This document shows, one piece after another, positions 7,087 through 14,956 of a DNA stretch of 19,210 bases (positions are counted from its first letter, which is position 1; every line of letters starts with the position of its first letter). A model generated the notes under the pieces. It was not told where the DNA came from and searched no databases. It saw nothing but the letters and a program-made list of their open reading frames with translations. Source of the DNA: JBCBJX01 sp038522735 (GTDB lineage Bacteria > Pseudomonadota > Alphaproteobacteria > Caulobacterales > Parvularculaceae); the NCBI GenBank assembly GCA_038522735.1, contig JBCBJX010000057.1, forward strand, positions 1 to 19,210, written 5' to 3'. A program made the position numbers and the translations under genes.

Positions 7087-9393
7087 TCAGCGCCGGCGGC
7101 CTTTGCGGGGGCCGCGCTTCGGCTTGGCGTCCGCCTCGCTGCGCGAGCGGCGTTGCGGCGCCTTTCCGCGCTTCTCTTTCGGGCGCCGCGCGTCGGGCAC
7201 GGGCTCGGGGTCCGAAAGCATGGAGACGCGCAGGCCTCCGGTGATCGGCGTCGCCTCTTCAAGCCGCACCTTCACGGTCTGGCCGAGCCGGTAGCCGAGG
7301 CCCGACGCGTCCCCCACCATCGCGACCCGTTCCTCGTCGAAGCGGAAGTATTCAAAGCCCAGGGCCTTCGCCGGGCAGAAACCGTCCGCCCCCGTCTCGT
7401 CCAGCCGCACGAAAACGCCGGCGCGGGTGACGCCGGTGATGCGGCCGGAGAACTCCGCCCCCGTCCGCGGTTCAAGATAGGCCGCGAGATAGCGGTCCGT
7501 CGCCTCCCGCTCGGCCGCCATCGACCGGCGCTCATAGTTGGAGATCGCTTCGGCGGTCGATTGCAGCGCCTTCTTCTCCTCGTCCGTCTGCCCGCCCAGG
7601 CCGAGCTTGCAGGCGGAGACGAGGGCGCGGTGCACGGTGAGGTCCGCATACCGACGGATGGGCGAGGTAAAGTGCGCGTAGCGTCGGAGGTTCAGGCCGA
7701 AATGGCCGAGATTTTCAGTGTCGTAGATCGCCTGCCGCTGGGCTCTGAGGAGCGCCTCGGCGATGATGTCCGCCTCGCCCTTGGCCCGCGCCTTGGCGAG
7801 GATGCGGTTGAAGGTCTCCGGGCGGACGACCTGGCCCTTTGCGAGCTGATAGCCGAGGGTTTCGAGATACTGTCCGACGGCGTCGAGCTTTTCCGGGTCC
7901 GGCTGGTCGTGGACCCGGTAGATGAGCCGCATGCGGCGTTCTTCCAGCGTCTCGGCGGCGGCGACGTTCGCCTGGATCATCAGTTCTTCGACGAGGCGGT
8001 GAGCGTCGAGACGCTCGCGCCGGACGATGCGCTCGACCTCTTTGTCGGCGTTCAGGATCAGCTTGCGTTCAGGCAGGTCGAGATCGAGGGGCTGGCGCTT
8101 GTCGCGGGCGCTCGCGAGCGCCTCATAGAGATCGAAGAGGGGCGCGATCACCGTCGGGAGAAGGGGCTTCGCCCGCTTCGACGGCTCGCCGTTCCGCGCC
8201 GCCTGCGCTTCTTCGTATGATAATCCCGCTGCGGAGCGCATGACGCCGCGCAGGAAGCGGTGGCCGATCTTCTGGCCTGCCTTGGAGAACCGCATCTCCA
8301 CCGCGAGGCAGGGTCGGTCGACGCCTTCCTTCAGGGAACAAAGATCGTTCGAGAGCCGTTCGGGCAGCATCGGCGCGACCCGGTCCGGGAGGTAGGTCGA
8401 GTTGCCCCGGTGCGCCGCGCCCCGGTCAAGGGCGTCGCCGCCGCGCACGAACCAGGAGACGTCGGCGATCGCGACGATCGCGCGCCAGCCGCCCTTGTTC
8501 TTCGGATCCCTGTCGGGCTCCGCGAATATCGCGTCGTCATGGTCGCGGGCGTCGGCTGGGTCGATGGTGACGAGGAGCGTCGCACGCAGATCCTCCCGGC
8601 CCTCCGGACCCGGAAGTTCGGCGGCGTCGGCGGCGGCGAGCTCCTCGGCGGTGAAACCCTGCGGCACGCCGTGGTTCGCCATCGCCATCAGGGAGAAGGC
8701 GCCCTTGTCGTCGGCGGAGCCGGCGATCTCGCGCACCCGCGCCTTTTTAGGGCCGTAGCCCCGCTGGTTCTTCGTCTCGATCCAGACGAGGTCGCCGTCC
8801 TCGGCCCCCGCGTCGTCGCCCCGCTGGACGGAGAAGGTCCCGCGGATCTTTTTCGAGACGGGTTCGACGACGCCGCCGAAGCGGGTCTTCGAAAAGACGC
8901 CGAGCACCCGCTCGCCGCCCTTGCCGATCCGTTTGAGAACAACGGCGTAGAAGCCGCCTTTTTTCTCCCGGTCGGGCTTCAGGCGGACGAGGACCCGGTC
9001 GCCGACGCCGACGGCGGGCTTCGCCTTGCCGGCTTCGCGGGCCGACAGCGTCACGGGCGGCGGCGCGCTCTCGGCTTTCCAGGTCGCGGGCGAACAGACG
9101 AGGTCGCCTTCATCGTCCACCGCCATGATGTCGACGACGGCGACCGACGGCAGCTCCTCCGTCTGCGCGGAATAGCGTTTGCCGCCGGCGCCGCGCTCGA
9201 CGGTTCCGTCGTCTTCGAGGGATTGCAGCATGCGGCGGAGATCGGCGCGCTCGGGACCCTTGACGCCGAAGGCGCGGGCGATCTCCCGCCGGTCGACCAC
9301 GCCGTCCGCCTTCTGAATGAAGTCGAGGAGCGCCTTGCGCGTCGGAAGGCCGCTTTCCTGTTTCGGTTTCGCTGCGCGGGCCAGAACGGTCAG
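7087..9393 (-). CDS. rnr: Ribonuclease R, probable CTG start
   Basis: Processive 3'-5' exoribonuclease of the RNB family that degrades structured RNA. From the proposed CTG at 9393 it is 768 residues. In order: an N-terminal winged helix (GLPTRKALLDFIQKADGVVDRREIARAFGVKG), cold-shock-like domains, the RNB catalytic core with DPADARDHDDAIF (metal-binding Asp278, Asp284, Asp286 and Asp287 in this numbering), an S1 domain (EFSGRITGVTRAGVFVRLDETGADGF) and a Lys/Arg-rich tail. No ATG, GTG or TTG exists in frame between the upstream stop at about 9449 and the GTG at 9300. Starting at 9300 would remove about 30 residues that read as conserved RNase R sequence. The CTG overlaps the TGA of the LytM gene (CTGA), with GGAAG just upstream. 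Gene identity is very secure; the start is inference. Confidence 0.95.
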   Translation of the reverse strand: MTVLARAAKPKQESGLPTRKALLDFIQKADGVVDRREIARAFGVKGPERADLRRMLQSLEDDGTVERGAGGKRYSAQTEELPSVAVVDIMAVDDEGDLVCSPATWKAESAPPPVTLSAREAGKAKPAVGVGDRVLVRLKPDREKKGGFYAVVLKRIGKGGERVLGVFSKTRFGGVVEPVSKKIRGTFSVQRGDDAGAEDGDLVWIETKNQRGYGPKKARVREIAGSADDKGAFSLMAMANHGVPQGFTAEELAAADAAELPGPEGREDLRATLLVTIDPADARDHDDAIFAEPDRDPKNKGGWRAIVAIADVSWFVRGGDALDRGAAHRGNSTYLPDRVAPMLPERLSNDLCSLKEGVDRPCLAVEMRFSKAGQKIGHRFLRGVMRSAAGLSYEEAQAARNGEPSKRAKPLLPTVIAPLFDLYEALASARDKRQPLDLDLPERKLILNADKEVERIVRRERLDAHRLVEELMIQANVAAAETLEERRMRLIYRVHDQPDPEKLDAVGQYLETLGYQLAKGQVVRPETFNRILAKARAKGEADIIAEALLRAQRQAIYDTENLGHFGLNLRRYAHFTSPIRRYADLTVHRALVSACKLGLGGQTDEEKKALQSTAEAISNYERRSMAAEREATDRYLAAYLEPRTGAEFSGRITGVTRAGVFVRLDETGADGFCPAKALGFEYFRFDEERVAMVGDASGLGYRLGQTVKVRLEEATPITGGLRVSMLSDPEPVPDARRPKEKRGKAPQRRSRSEADAKPKRGPRKGRRR

Positions 9394-10145
9394 CCTGCTT
9401 CCGGCGCCGGCGGGCCGAGCGGGTCGACCCGGCGCCCGTCGATCTCAAGCTCGTAGTGGAGCCCGTCCTCCGGCAGCATGCCGGAGCGCCCCATGACGCC
9501 GACCTGCTGGCCGCGGGCGACCGCCGCGCCCCGGACGATGTTTTCACCGACCGAGCCGAGGTTCGCATATCGCGTCCGAACCCCGTCGCCGTGGTCGAGG
9601 ACGAGGACGAGGCCGAAATCCGGGATCTCGCCGAAGCCGACGACCGTGCCGTCGGCGGCCGCGAGCACCTGCGACTGGCCGAAGAAGTCGAGCCCCCCGT
9701 TCGGCCGGCCGCGGACGTCCGCCATGCCGAAGCCGGAGACGATGCAGCCGCCGGTCACCGGGGCGCGGATGAGCGTGACGCCGCGCACCTCGGCGAGGGG
9801 CGGCAGGGAGACGACCGCGGCCTGCACCTCCGGCGGCGCCTGGACGACGTCGCAGAGGCTGAGGCCGGGCGTCACCTGAGCGATCTGGGTCGGCGCGCGC
9901 CCGGCGGCCTGCTGCTGCGGCGCCTGCTGGATGGCGGCGAGGATGTCCGGTCCCTCGCGGGTGTCGACGAGGGCGTCCTCGTCATAGGCGCCCTCCTGGT
10001 GGCGGATCGTCCGGTAGCCGGCGGCGTCCACCTCGGCGACATCGACGAGGTCCGGCCCGCCCCGACCAAGGCAGCCGGAGGCGAGGAGGCCGGCGGCGGC
10101 GACAAAAAGCGGCGTGCGCAGAAAAGCGTTCGTCATGGGGATCAT
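9390..10145 (-). CDS. LytM/M23-like lipoprotein with degenerate zinc site
   Basis: Envelope protein with a C-terminal M23 (LytM) fold. The N-terminus has a lipoprotein signal ending LLASGC, so the mature protein should be lipid-anchored. A low-complexity Gln/Ala-rich middle follows. The M23 domain starts at about GGCIVSGFGMADVRGRPNGGLDFFG. In active enzymes the zinc ligands are the His and Asp of HxxxD and the second His of HxH. Here the first motif is N-GG-L-D (His to Asn), the second is G-L-H-Y-E-L (first His lost), and the usual YxHL is YANL. This points to a non-enzymatic LytM factor, like the amidase activators EnvC and NlpD. No LysM domain is seen. The ATG at 10145 overlaps the topA stop (TGATG). 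GTG 10148 and ATG 10136 are alternatives; the latter gives the neatest signal peptide. Confidence 0.88.
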   Translation of the reverse strand: MIPMTNAFLRTPLFVAAAGLLASGCLGRGGPDLVDVAEVDAAGYRTIRHQEGAYDEDALVDTREGPDILAAIQQAPQQQAAGRAPTQIAQVTPGLSLCDVVQAPPEVQAAVVSLPPLAEVRGVTLIRAPVTGGCIVSGFGMADVRGRPNGGLDFFGQSQVLAAADGTVVGFGEIPDFGLVLVLDHGDGVRTRYANLGSVGENIVRGAAVARGQQVGVMGRSGMLPEDGLHYELEIDGRRVDPLGPPAPEAG

Positions 10146-12832
10146 CACTCGGCCGCGGGCTCGCTCGCCTTAGCGGACTTCTTGGCCGCGGTCTTTTTCG
10201 CCGGGCTCTTGCGGGTCGTTTTCTTGGCGGCGGGCTTCTTCGCGGCATTCGTGGCGAGAGTTTTCTTCGCCGCCTTTTTGGCCGATTTCTTGGCCGCCGG
10301 CTTTTTCTTGCCCGCCTTCGCCTCGCGCTCCGCGATGAGCGTCAGCGCCTGATCGAGGGTGATCTCGTCCGGCGAGATGTCCTTCGGGATCGTCGCGTTT
10401 GTCTTACCGTGCTTCACGTAAGGCCCGTAGCGGCCGTCGAAGACGCCGACGATCTCTTCGGTCTCCGGGTGCTTGCCGAGTTCGCGCTTCGGCTTCGCCG
10501 CCGCCCGTCCGCGGCCCCGCGGATTGGCCTTCTTCTCAGCGATCACGGTCACAGCCCGATTGAGGCCGATCTCGAAGACCTCCTCGACGCTTTCAAGGTT
10601 CGCGTAGGTCTTGCCGTGCTTCACGAAGGGGCCGTAGCGGCCGAGGCCCGCCTCGATCATCTCGCCGTCTTCGGGGTGTGGGCCGACATCGCGCGGCAGC
10701 GAGAGGAGCATCATCGCCTTGTCGAAATCGATCTCGTCGACGGCCCAGCCTTTCGGGATGCCCGAGCGTTTCGGCTTCTCCTTGGTTTCCGGGTCCGGTT
10801 CGCCGAGCTGCACGTAAGGCCCGAAACGGCCGGTCCGGAGCGTCACCTCCTGGGAGGAGTTCGGATCGACGCCGAGCACCTTCGGGCCTTCATTGGCGAG
10901 TTTGCCGTCCTCGCCGCTCGGCTGGGCGAGCTGGCGGGTGAAGTTGCACTCCGGATAGTTTGAGCAGCCGATGAAGGCTCCGTAGCGGCCGACTTTGAGG
11001 GAGAGCCGGCCGTCGGCGCAGGACGGGCAGGCGCGCGGGTCCGAGCCGTCTTCCTTCGCCGGGAAGATATGCGGGCCGAGCGCCTCGTTGAGCGCATCGA
11101 GCACCTCGGTGATGCGCAGCTCGGAGATGTCCGCGATCGAGGCGGAGAACTCTTTCCAGAACTCCGCGAGGAAACGCCGCCAGTCGAGCTTGCCGTCGGA
11201 GATGACGTCGAGGTCTTCTTCGAGCCCCGCCGTGAAGTCGTAGGCGACGTATTTCTCGAAGAAATTCTCAAGAAACGCCGTAACAATCCGGCCCTTATCC
11301 TCTGGAATGAAACGGTTTTTGTCCATTCGGACGTACTCGCGATCGCGCAGGGTCGCGAGGATCGAGGCGTAGGTGGAGGGCCGGCCGATGCCGAGCTCCT
11401 CGAGCTTCTTCACGAGGCTCGCCTCGGAATAGCGGGGCGGCGGCTGGGTGAAGTGCTGCTCGATCACAGGGTCGTCGACATCGGCGCTCGCGCCGACCTC
11501 GACCTTCGGCAGGCGGCCGCCTTCGCCGTCCTCCTCCGCATCGTCCCGGCCTTCGTCGTAGAGTGTCAGGAAGCCGTCGAAGAGAACGACGGTGCCGGTC
11601 GCGCGCAGGGCGATCCGCTTGTCCTCGTTTTCGAGCTTGATGGTCGTCCGCTCCAGCCGGGCGCTTTCCATCTGGCTCGCGATGCTGCGCTTCCAGATCA
11701 GCTCGTAGAGCCGGAAATGGTCCTCATCGAGGCCTTTGACGAATTTCGGCGCGCGGGAGAAATCCGTCGGGCGGATGCACTCATGCGCCTCCTGAGCATT
11801 CTTCTGTTTGCTCTTGTAAAACCTCGGCTTTTCAGGTCGGTATTGATCTCCGAACTGAGATGCGATCGCCGCCCGCGCGCCGTTTACGGCTTCGGGCGCC
11901 ATGTCGATGCCGTCGGTCCGCATATAGGTGATGAGGCCGGTGGTCTCGCCGCCGATATCGATCCCCTCATAGAGCCGTTGCGCGGTGCGCATAGTGCGCT
12001 GGGCGTTGAAGCCGAGCTTGCGGGCGGCCTCCTGCTGCAGGGTCGAAGTGGTGAAGGGCGGCGGCGGGTTGCGCTTGGCGGGCTTCGCCTCGACGGAGGC
12101 GATCCGGAACGTCGCGGCCTTCGCGGCCGCCTCGGCGCGCTTCGCGTCGCTCTCCTGACCGAGGGTGAACTTCTCCACCTTCTCGCCGTCGAGGCGCACG
12201 AGATGGGTCTTGAAATCCGGCCCGTCGCCGGACCGGGCCGTCGCCTCCAGGGACCAGTATTCCCGCGGGACGAACTTCTCGATCTCCATCTCCCGGTCGC
12301 ACACGATGCGCAGCGCCACCGACTGGACGCGGCCGGCGGACCGCGAGCCCGGCAGTTTCCGCCAGAGGACCGGCGAGAGGGAGAAGCCGACGAGATAGTC
12401 GAGGGCGCGGCGGGCGAGATAGGCGTCGACGAGAGACTGGTCGATCTCCCGCGCGTTTTCCATCGCCTCCAAAATGGCCGACTTGGTGACGGCGTTGAAT
12501 GCGACGCGCGTGACGTCGACGTCCTTCAGCGCCTTTTTGTCCTTCAGGACTTCGTAAAGGTGCCAGGAGATCGCCTCGCCCTCGCGATCGGGGTCGGTGG
12601 CGAGGATGAGGCCGTCGGAGGCTTTCACGGCGGCGGCGATCTCGTTGATCACCTTCTTCGCCTTGGCGTCCGCCTCCCAGGTCATGGAGAAATCGCGGTC
12701 GGGATCGACGGATCCGTCCTTCGAGGGCAGGTCGCGGATATGCCCGTAAGAGGCGAGCACCTGGTAGTTAGAGCCCAGGTACTTGTTGATCGTTTTGGCT
12801 TTCGAGGGGGACTCGACGACGACGACGGGCAT
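10145..12832 (-). CDS. topA: DNA topoisomerase I with histone-like C-terminal tail
   Basis: Type IA topoisomerase that relaxes negative supercoils. The 895-residue protein starts MPVVVVESPSKAKTINKYLG (TOPRIM domain with the conserved Glu) and continues with TDPDREGEAISWHL. The catalytic tyrosine is Tyr303 in GLITYMRTDG. The C-terminal part has one four-Cys zinc ribbon (C602, C605, C623, C629: CPSC…GCSNYPEC), then Cys-free repeats of the type RYGPFVKHGKTYANL and RYGPYVKHGKTNATI. About 58 terminal residues are built almost only from Lys, Ala, Pro, Thr and Ser in AAKK/AKKSAKK units. The ATG at 12832 has GGAG five bases upstream; the frame is open further upstream, but that stretch lacks homology. 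The tail should bind DNA non-specifically, as in some other bacterial TopA proteins. Confidence 0.97.
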   Translation of the reverse strand: MPVVVVESPSKAKTINKYLGSNYQVLASYGHIRDLPSKDGSVDPDRDFSMTWEADAKAKKVINEIAAAVKASDGLILATDPDREGEAISWHLYEVLKDKKALKDVDVTRVAFNAVTKSAILEAMENAREIDQSLVDAYLARRALDYLVGFSLSPVLWRKLPGSRSAGRVQSVALRIVCDREMEIEKFVPREYWSLEATARSGDGPDFKTHLVRLDGEKVEKFTLGQESDAKRAEAAAKAATFRIASVEAKPAKRNPPPPFTTSTLQQEAARKLGFNAQRTMRTAQRLYEGIDIGGETTGLITYMRTDGIDMAPEAVNGARAAIASQFGDQYRPEKPRFYKSKQKNAQEAHECIRPTDFSRAPKFVKGLDEDHFRLYELIWKRSIASQMESARLERTTIKLENEDKRIALRATGTVVLFDGFLTLYDEGRDDAEEDGEGGRLPKVEVGASADVDDPVIEQHFTQPPPRYSEASLVKKLEELGIGRPSTYASILATLRDREYVRMDKNRFIPEDKGRIVTAFLENFFEKYVAYDFTAGLEEDLDVISDGKLDWRRFLAEFWKEFSASIADISELRITEVLDALNEALGPHIFPAKEDGSDPRACPSCADGRLSLKVGRYGAFIGCSNYPECNFTRQLAQPSGEDGKLANEGPKVLGVDPNSSQEVTLRTGRFGPYVQLGEPDPETKEKPKRSGIPKGWAVDEIDFDKAMMLLSLPRDVGPHPEDGEMIEAGLGRYGPFVKHGKTYANLESVEEVFEIGLNRAVTVIAEKKANPRGRGRAAAKPKRELGKHPETEEIVGVFDGRYGPYVKHGKTNATIPKDISPDEITLDQALTLIAEREAKAGKKKPAAKKSAKKAAKKTLATNAAKKPAAKKTTRKSPAKKTAAKKSAKASEPAAE

Positions 12833-12983
12833 GGGGTCTCCAGGACGGCGCGGGGCGGCGCTCGGAGCGGCCGGCGCGCGGGGCGGGAACGTGGAGACGT
12901 CGCCCGCGCAAGTCAACGCGGCGCCGAAACGCCGCAGCCCGGCCGATCGCCCGGCGGCCCGGTCGGCGCTATCGGAAGCGGCG
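12833..12983. promoter_or_regulatory. Divergent intergenic region between topA and the glycosyltransferase
   Basis: These 151 bp must hold promoters for both directions. For topA the only recognisable box is TTGACT on the minus strand (12916-12911), with no convincing -10 at 16-18 bp (CACGTT at 17). On the plus strand a weak GGAAG near 12974-12978 precedes the glycosyltransferase ATG. The stretch is very G+C-rich, and the topA frame remains open through it on the minus strand. Confidence 0.35.
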
Positions 12984-13757
12984 ATGTCCGATGATACCGC
13001 GCTCCCCGTCGTCGCTCTCGTCACCGCCTATAACGAGGCGGCGACCATCGGCGCGGTGGTCGAGACGCTTCTCGCCTCCGACGCGATCGCGCGGGTCCAT
13101 GTCGTCGACGACGCCTCGACGGACGCGACCGCCGACATCGCCCGCGCCGCCGGCGCCGCCGTAACGACGCTGCCGACGAAAGTTCCAGTCGGCGAGGCGA
13201 TCATCGCCCATCTCGACGCGGTGACCGAGGACTGCCTCCTCTTGTGGTGCGACGCGGACCTCGTCGGCCTGAAGCCGCATCACGCGGACGCGCTTATCGC
13301 GCGCTATCGCGCCGGCGGCCTTTTCCAGACGCTCTCCAGCCGCGGCGTTCCGCGGCGCTGGCCGGGCTGGCTTCGGGCGCTTCTTCGTCCGGCCTGGGCG
13401 GCGGCGTTCGGGCCGATCTCCGGCGAGCGGGTGATGCGGCGCGCGGACTTCGCAGCGGCCATCGGCTTCGCGCGCTCCCTCGGCTGGGCTGAAACCATGC
13501 GCGGTTACGGCGTCGTCCTCTTTCTCAACTGGTACGGACGGACCTTCGGCGGCGGCTCGGAGGTCCTCTATTTCGACGACCTCGCCCAAAGGCAGAAATA
13601 TAAAAAATGGGGCCTTCGCGCCGCGCCGCAGATGGCGCGCCAGTGGCTGCAGTTCGCCGCGGTCTGGCTGAAGATCCGCCGCCACGACGCCGCTTTGAGG
13701 CGCGCCGCCCTTAACTATCGGGCGAGGCCCGCTCAGCCCTCGGCGGAAAGGGCGTAG
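12984..13757 (+). CDS. Family 2 glycosyltransferase
   Basis: Nucleotide-sugar-dependent glycosyltransferase of GT-A fold; acceptor and sugar are unknown. The 257 residues open with PVVALVTAYNEAATIGAVVETLL (residues 8-30), the classic GT2 start. Next come VHVVDDASTDATADIAR (38-54) and LLLWCDADLVGLKP (85-98), where Asp90-Ala-Asp92 is the metal-binding DxD. A basic amphipathic region (RRWPGWLRALLRPAWAAAFG) at about 125-145 could contact the membrane; no true transmembrane helices are seen. A late motif RRADFAAAIGFARSLGWAETMRGYGVVLFLNWY resembles the catalytic part of lipid-linked GT2 enzymes. It runs opposite to its neighbours, diverging from topA, and its last 25 bp overlap the dprA 3' end. The orientation suggests a later insertion between dprA and topA. 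Confidence 0.88.
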   Translation: MSDDTALPVVALVTAYNEAATIGAVVETLLASDAIARVHVVDDASTDATADIARAAGAAVTTLPTKVPVGEAIIAHLDAVTEDCLLLWCDADLVGLKPHHADALIARYRAGGLFQTLSSRGVPRRWPGWLRALLRPAWAAAFGPISGERVMRRADFAAAIGFARSLGWAETMRGYGVVLFLNWYGRTFGGGSEVLYFDDLAQRQKYKKWGLRAAPQMARQWLQFAAVWLKIRRHDAALRRAALNYRARPAQPSAERA

Positions 13758-14884
13758 CCGCCGGCCTCTTCAACCGCCTCGCCCATGAGAACCAGTTCGA
13801 CGAGGGCCGCGCCGACGATGGAAGAGGCGACGCCCATCTCGCGGGCGACGACGTCGGGATGGACGGGGAGGTGGGAGAGCTGCTCGCGGACGGCTTCGGT
13901 CAGGTCGCCGGGCGCTTCGTCGATCTCCTCTTCCTCCAGCTCAAGCCGCGAAGGCGACCAGGACGCGCCGTCGCCGAGGGCGTTCAGGATGTCTTCGACC
14001 GAAGCGACGAGGCCCGCCCCATTGCGGATGAGACGGTTCGAGCCCTCCGAGCGCGGATCGAGGGGCGAGCCGGGCGCCGCGAGCACGTCGCGCCCCTGCT
14101 CGGCGGCGAGGCGGGCGGTGATGAGGGTGCCCGACCGCGCGCTCGCCTCGATGACCACGACGGCGCGGGCGAGGCCCGAGACGATGCGGTTGCGCCGCGG
14201 GAAGTCCCGGCCCGTCGGTTTGAGGCCCGGTGGTCGTTCGGAGAGGAGGAGCCCGCGGCGGGCGATCTCGCTTTGCAGTTCGCCGTGCTCCGGCGGGTAG
14301 ACGATGTCGACGCCGCCGGCGACGACGGCGATCGCGCCGGCTTCAAGGGAGGCTTCGTGCGCGGCGCCGTCGATCCCCCGGGCGAGGCCGGAGACGACCG
14401 CGCAGCCCGCTTCGCCGAGCCCCGCGGCGAACTGGCGGGCGAGGGCGCGCCCGGCGCTGGAGGCGTTCCGCCCGCCGACGATCGCGACCGTCTCGCGCGC
14501 GGCGAGGGCGAGGTCTCCGATCGCGCAGAGGACCGGCGGCGGATCGTCGATGCGGGCGAGGCGCGCCGGGTAGTCCGGCTCGCCGAGGGCGACATGGCGC
14601 CCGCCGACGCGGTCGATCGCGTCCCGCTCGGCCTCCATGACGTCGATCGAGGCGGGGCTCAGGCGCTTACGGCCGCCCAGGGTTTTCAGCCCGTCGATCG
14701 CCTCCGCCGCCGTCCCGAAGCGCGCAAGGAGCTTGCGATAGGTGATGGGTCCGACGCCCTCGGCGCGGGCGAGGCGGAGGCGGTCGAGGCGCTCGGCGTC
14801 GTCGATCGCGTCTCTCCGGTCGCCGGCGTTTCCATCGTCGCTAGATGGGGCGGCCGGCGGACGTCCGGCCAGTTCGCCTTCCAC
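13733..14884 (-). CDS. dprA: DNA-processing protein DprA
   Basis: Binds incoming single-stranded DNA and loads RecA during natural transformation. The 383-residue protein has an N-terminal helix-hairpin/SAM-like part (RLDRLRLARAEGVGPITYRKLLARFG). The Rossmann-like DprA domain shows VAIVGGRNASSAGRALARQF, VVSGLARGIDGAAHEASL, FPRRNRIVSGLARAVVVIEA, SARSGTLITARLAAEQGRDV and APGSPLDPRSEGSNRLIRNGA, all canonical. A C-terminal winged-helix-like domain ends LVELVLMGEAVEEAGGYAL. The start is GTG at 14884, with GGAGG about eight bases upstream. It lies 72 bp downstream of plsY. A complete dprA alone does not prove competence, since the gene is nearly universal. Confidence 0.95.
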   Translation of the reverse strand: MEGELAGRPPAAPSSDDGNAGDRRDAIDDAERLDRLRLARAEGVGPITYRKLLARFGTAAEAIDGLKTLGGRKRLSPASIDVMEAERDAIDRVGGRHVALGEPDYPARLARIDDPPPVLCAIGDLALAARETVAIVGGRNASSAGRALARQFAAGLGEAGCAVVSGLARGIDGAAHEASLEAGAIAVVAGGVDIVYPPEHGELQSEIARRGLLLSERPPGLKPTGRDFPRRNRIVSGLARAVVVIEASARSGTLITARLAAEQGRDVLAAPGSPLDPRSEGSNRLIRNGAGLVASVEDILNALGDGASWSPSRLELEEEEIDEAPGDLTEAVREQLSHLPVHPDVVAREMGVASSIVGAALVELVLMGEAVEEAGGYALSAEG

Positions 14885-14910
14885 GGGAACAGCCTCCGGC
14901 GTTTCAATCA

Positions 14911-14946
14911 GAACGTTCAGGATACCGCTTCTGGTTCAACACGCAA
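14911..14946 (-). promoter_or_regulatory. Candidate dprA promoter
   Basis: In the 72-bp gap between plsY and dprA the minus strand carries TTGCGT (14946-14941), a 16-bp spacer and TATCCT (14924-14919). The perfect palindrome GAACGTTC follows at 14918-14911, at about the expected transcription start. This gap is noticeably more A+T-rich than its surroundings. It could let dprA be transcribed separately from pyrB–plsY. The palindrome does not fit the alphaproteobacterial SOS box (GTTC-N7-GTTC). Confidence 0.35.
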
Positions 14947-14956
14947 GGGGTGCGCG

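Noticed and set aside
7087..9300. Start of rnr at the GTG at 9300
   Set aside because: It would discard in-frame sequence that reads as the conserved RNase R N-terminal helix; CTG at 9393 fits better, though it is not proven.
11069..12994. Plus-strand open frame of 641 codons opposite topA
   Set aside because: It lies antisense to an unambiguous topA, is Arg/Gly/Ala/Asp/Leu-rich with no recognisable motif, and is expected from high G+C codon use.
12833..13024. 64-codon N-terminal extension of topA
   Set aside because: TopA starts at the VVVVESPSKAKTI strand, GGAG precedes the ATG at 12832, and the extension overlaps the glycosyltransferase start.
14911..14940. SOS (LexA) box upstream of dprA
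   Set aside because: GAACGTTC is present, but no GTTC-N7-GTTC or GAAC-N7-GAAC pair fits the alphaproteobacterial consensus.
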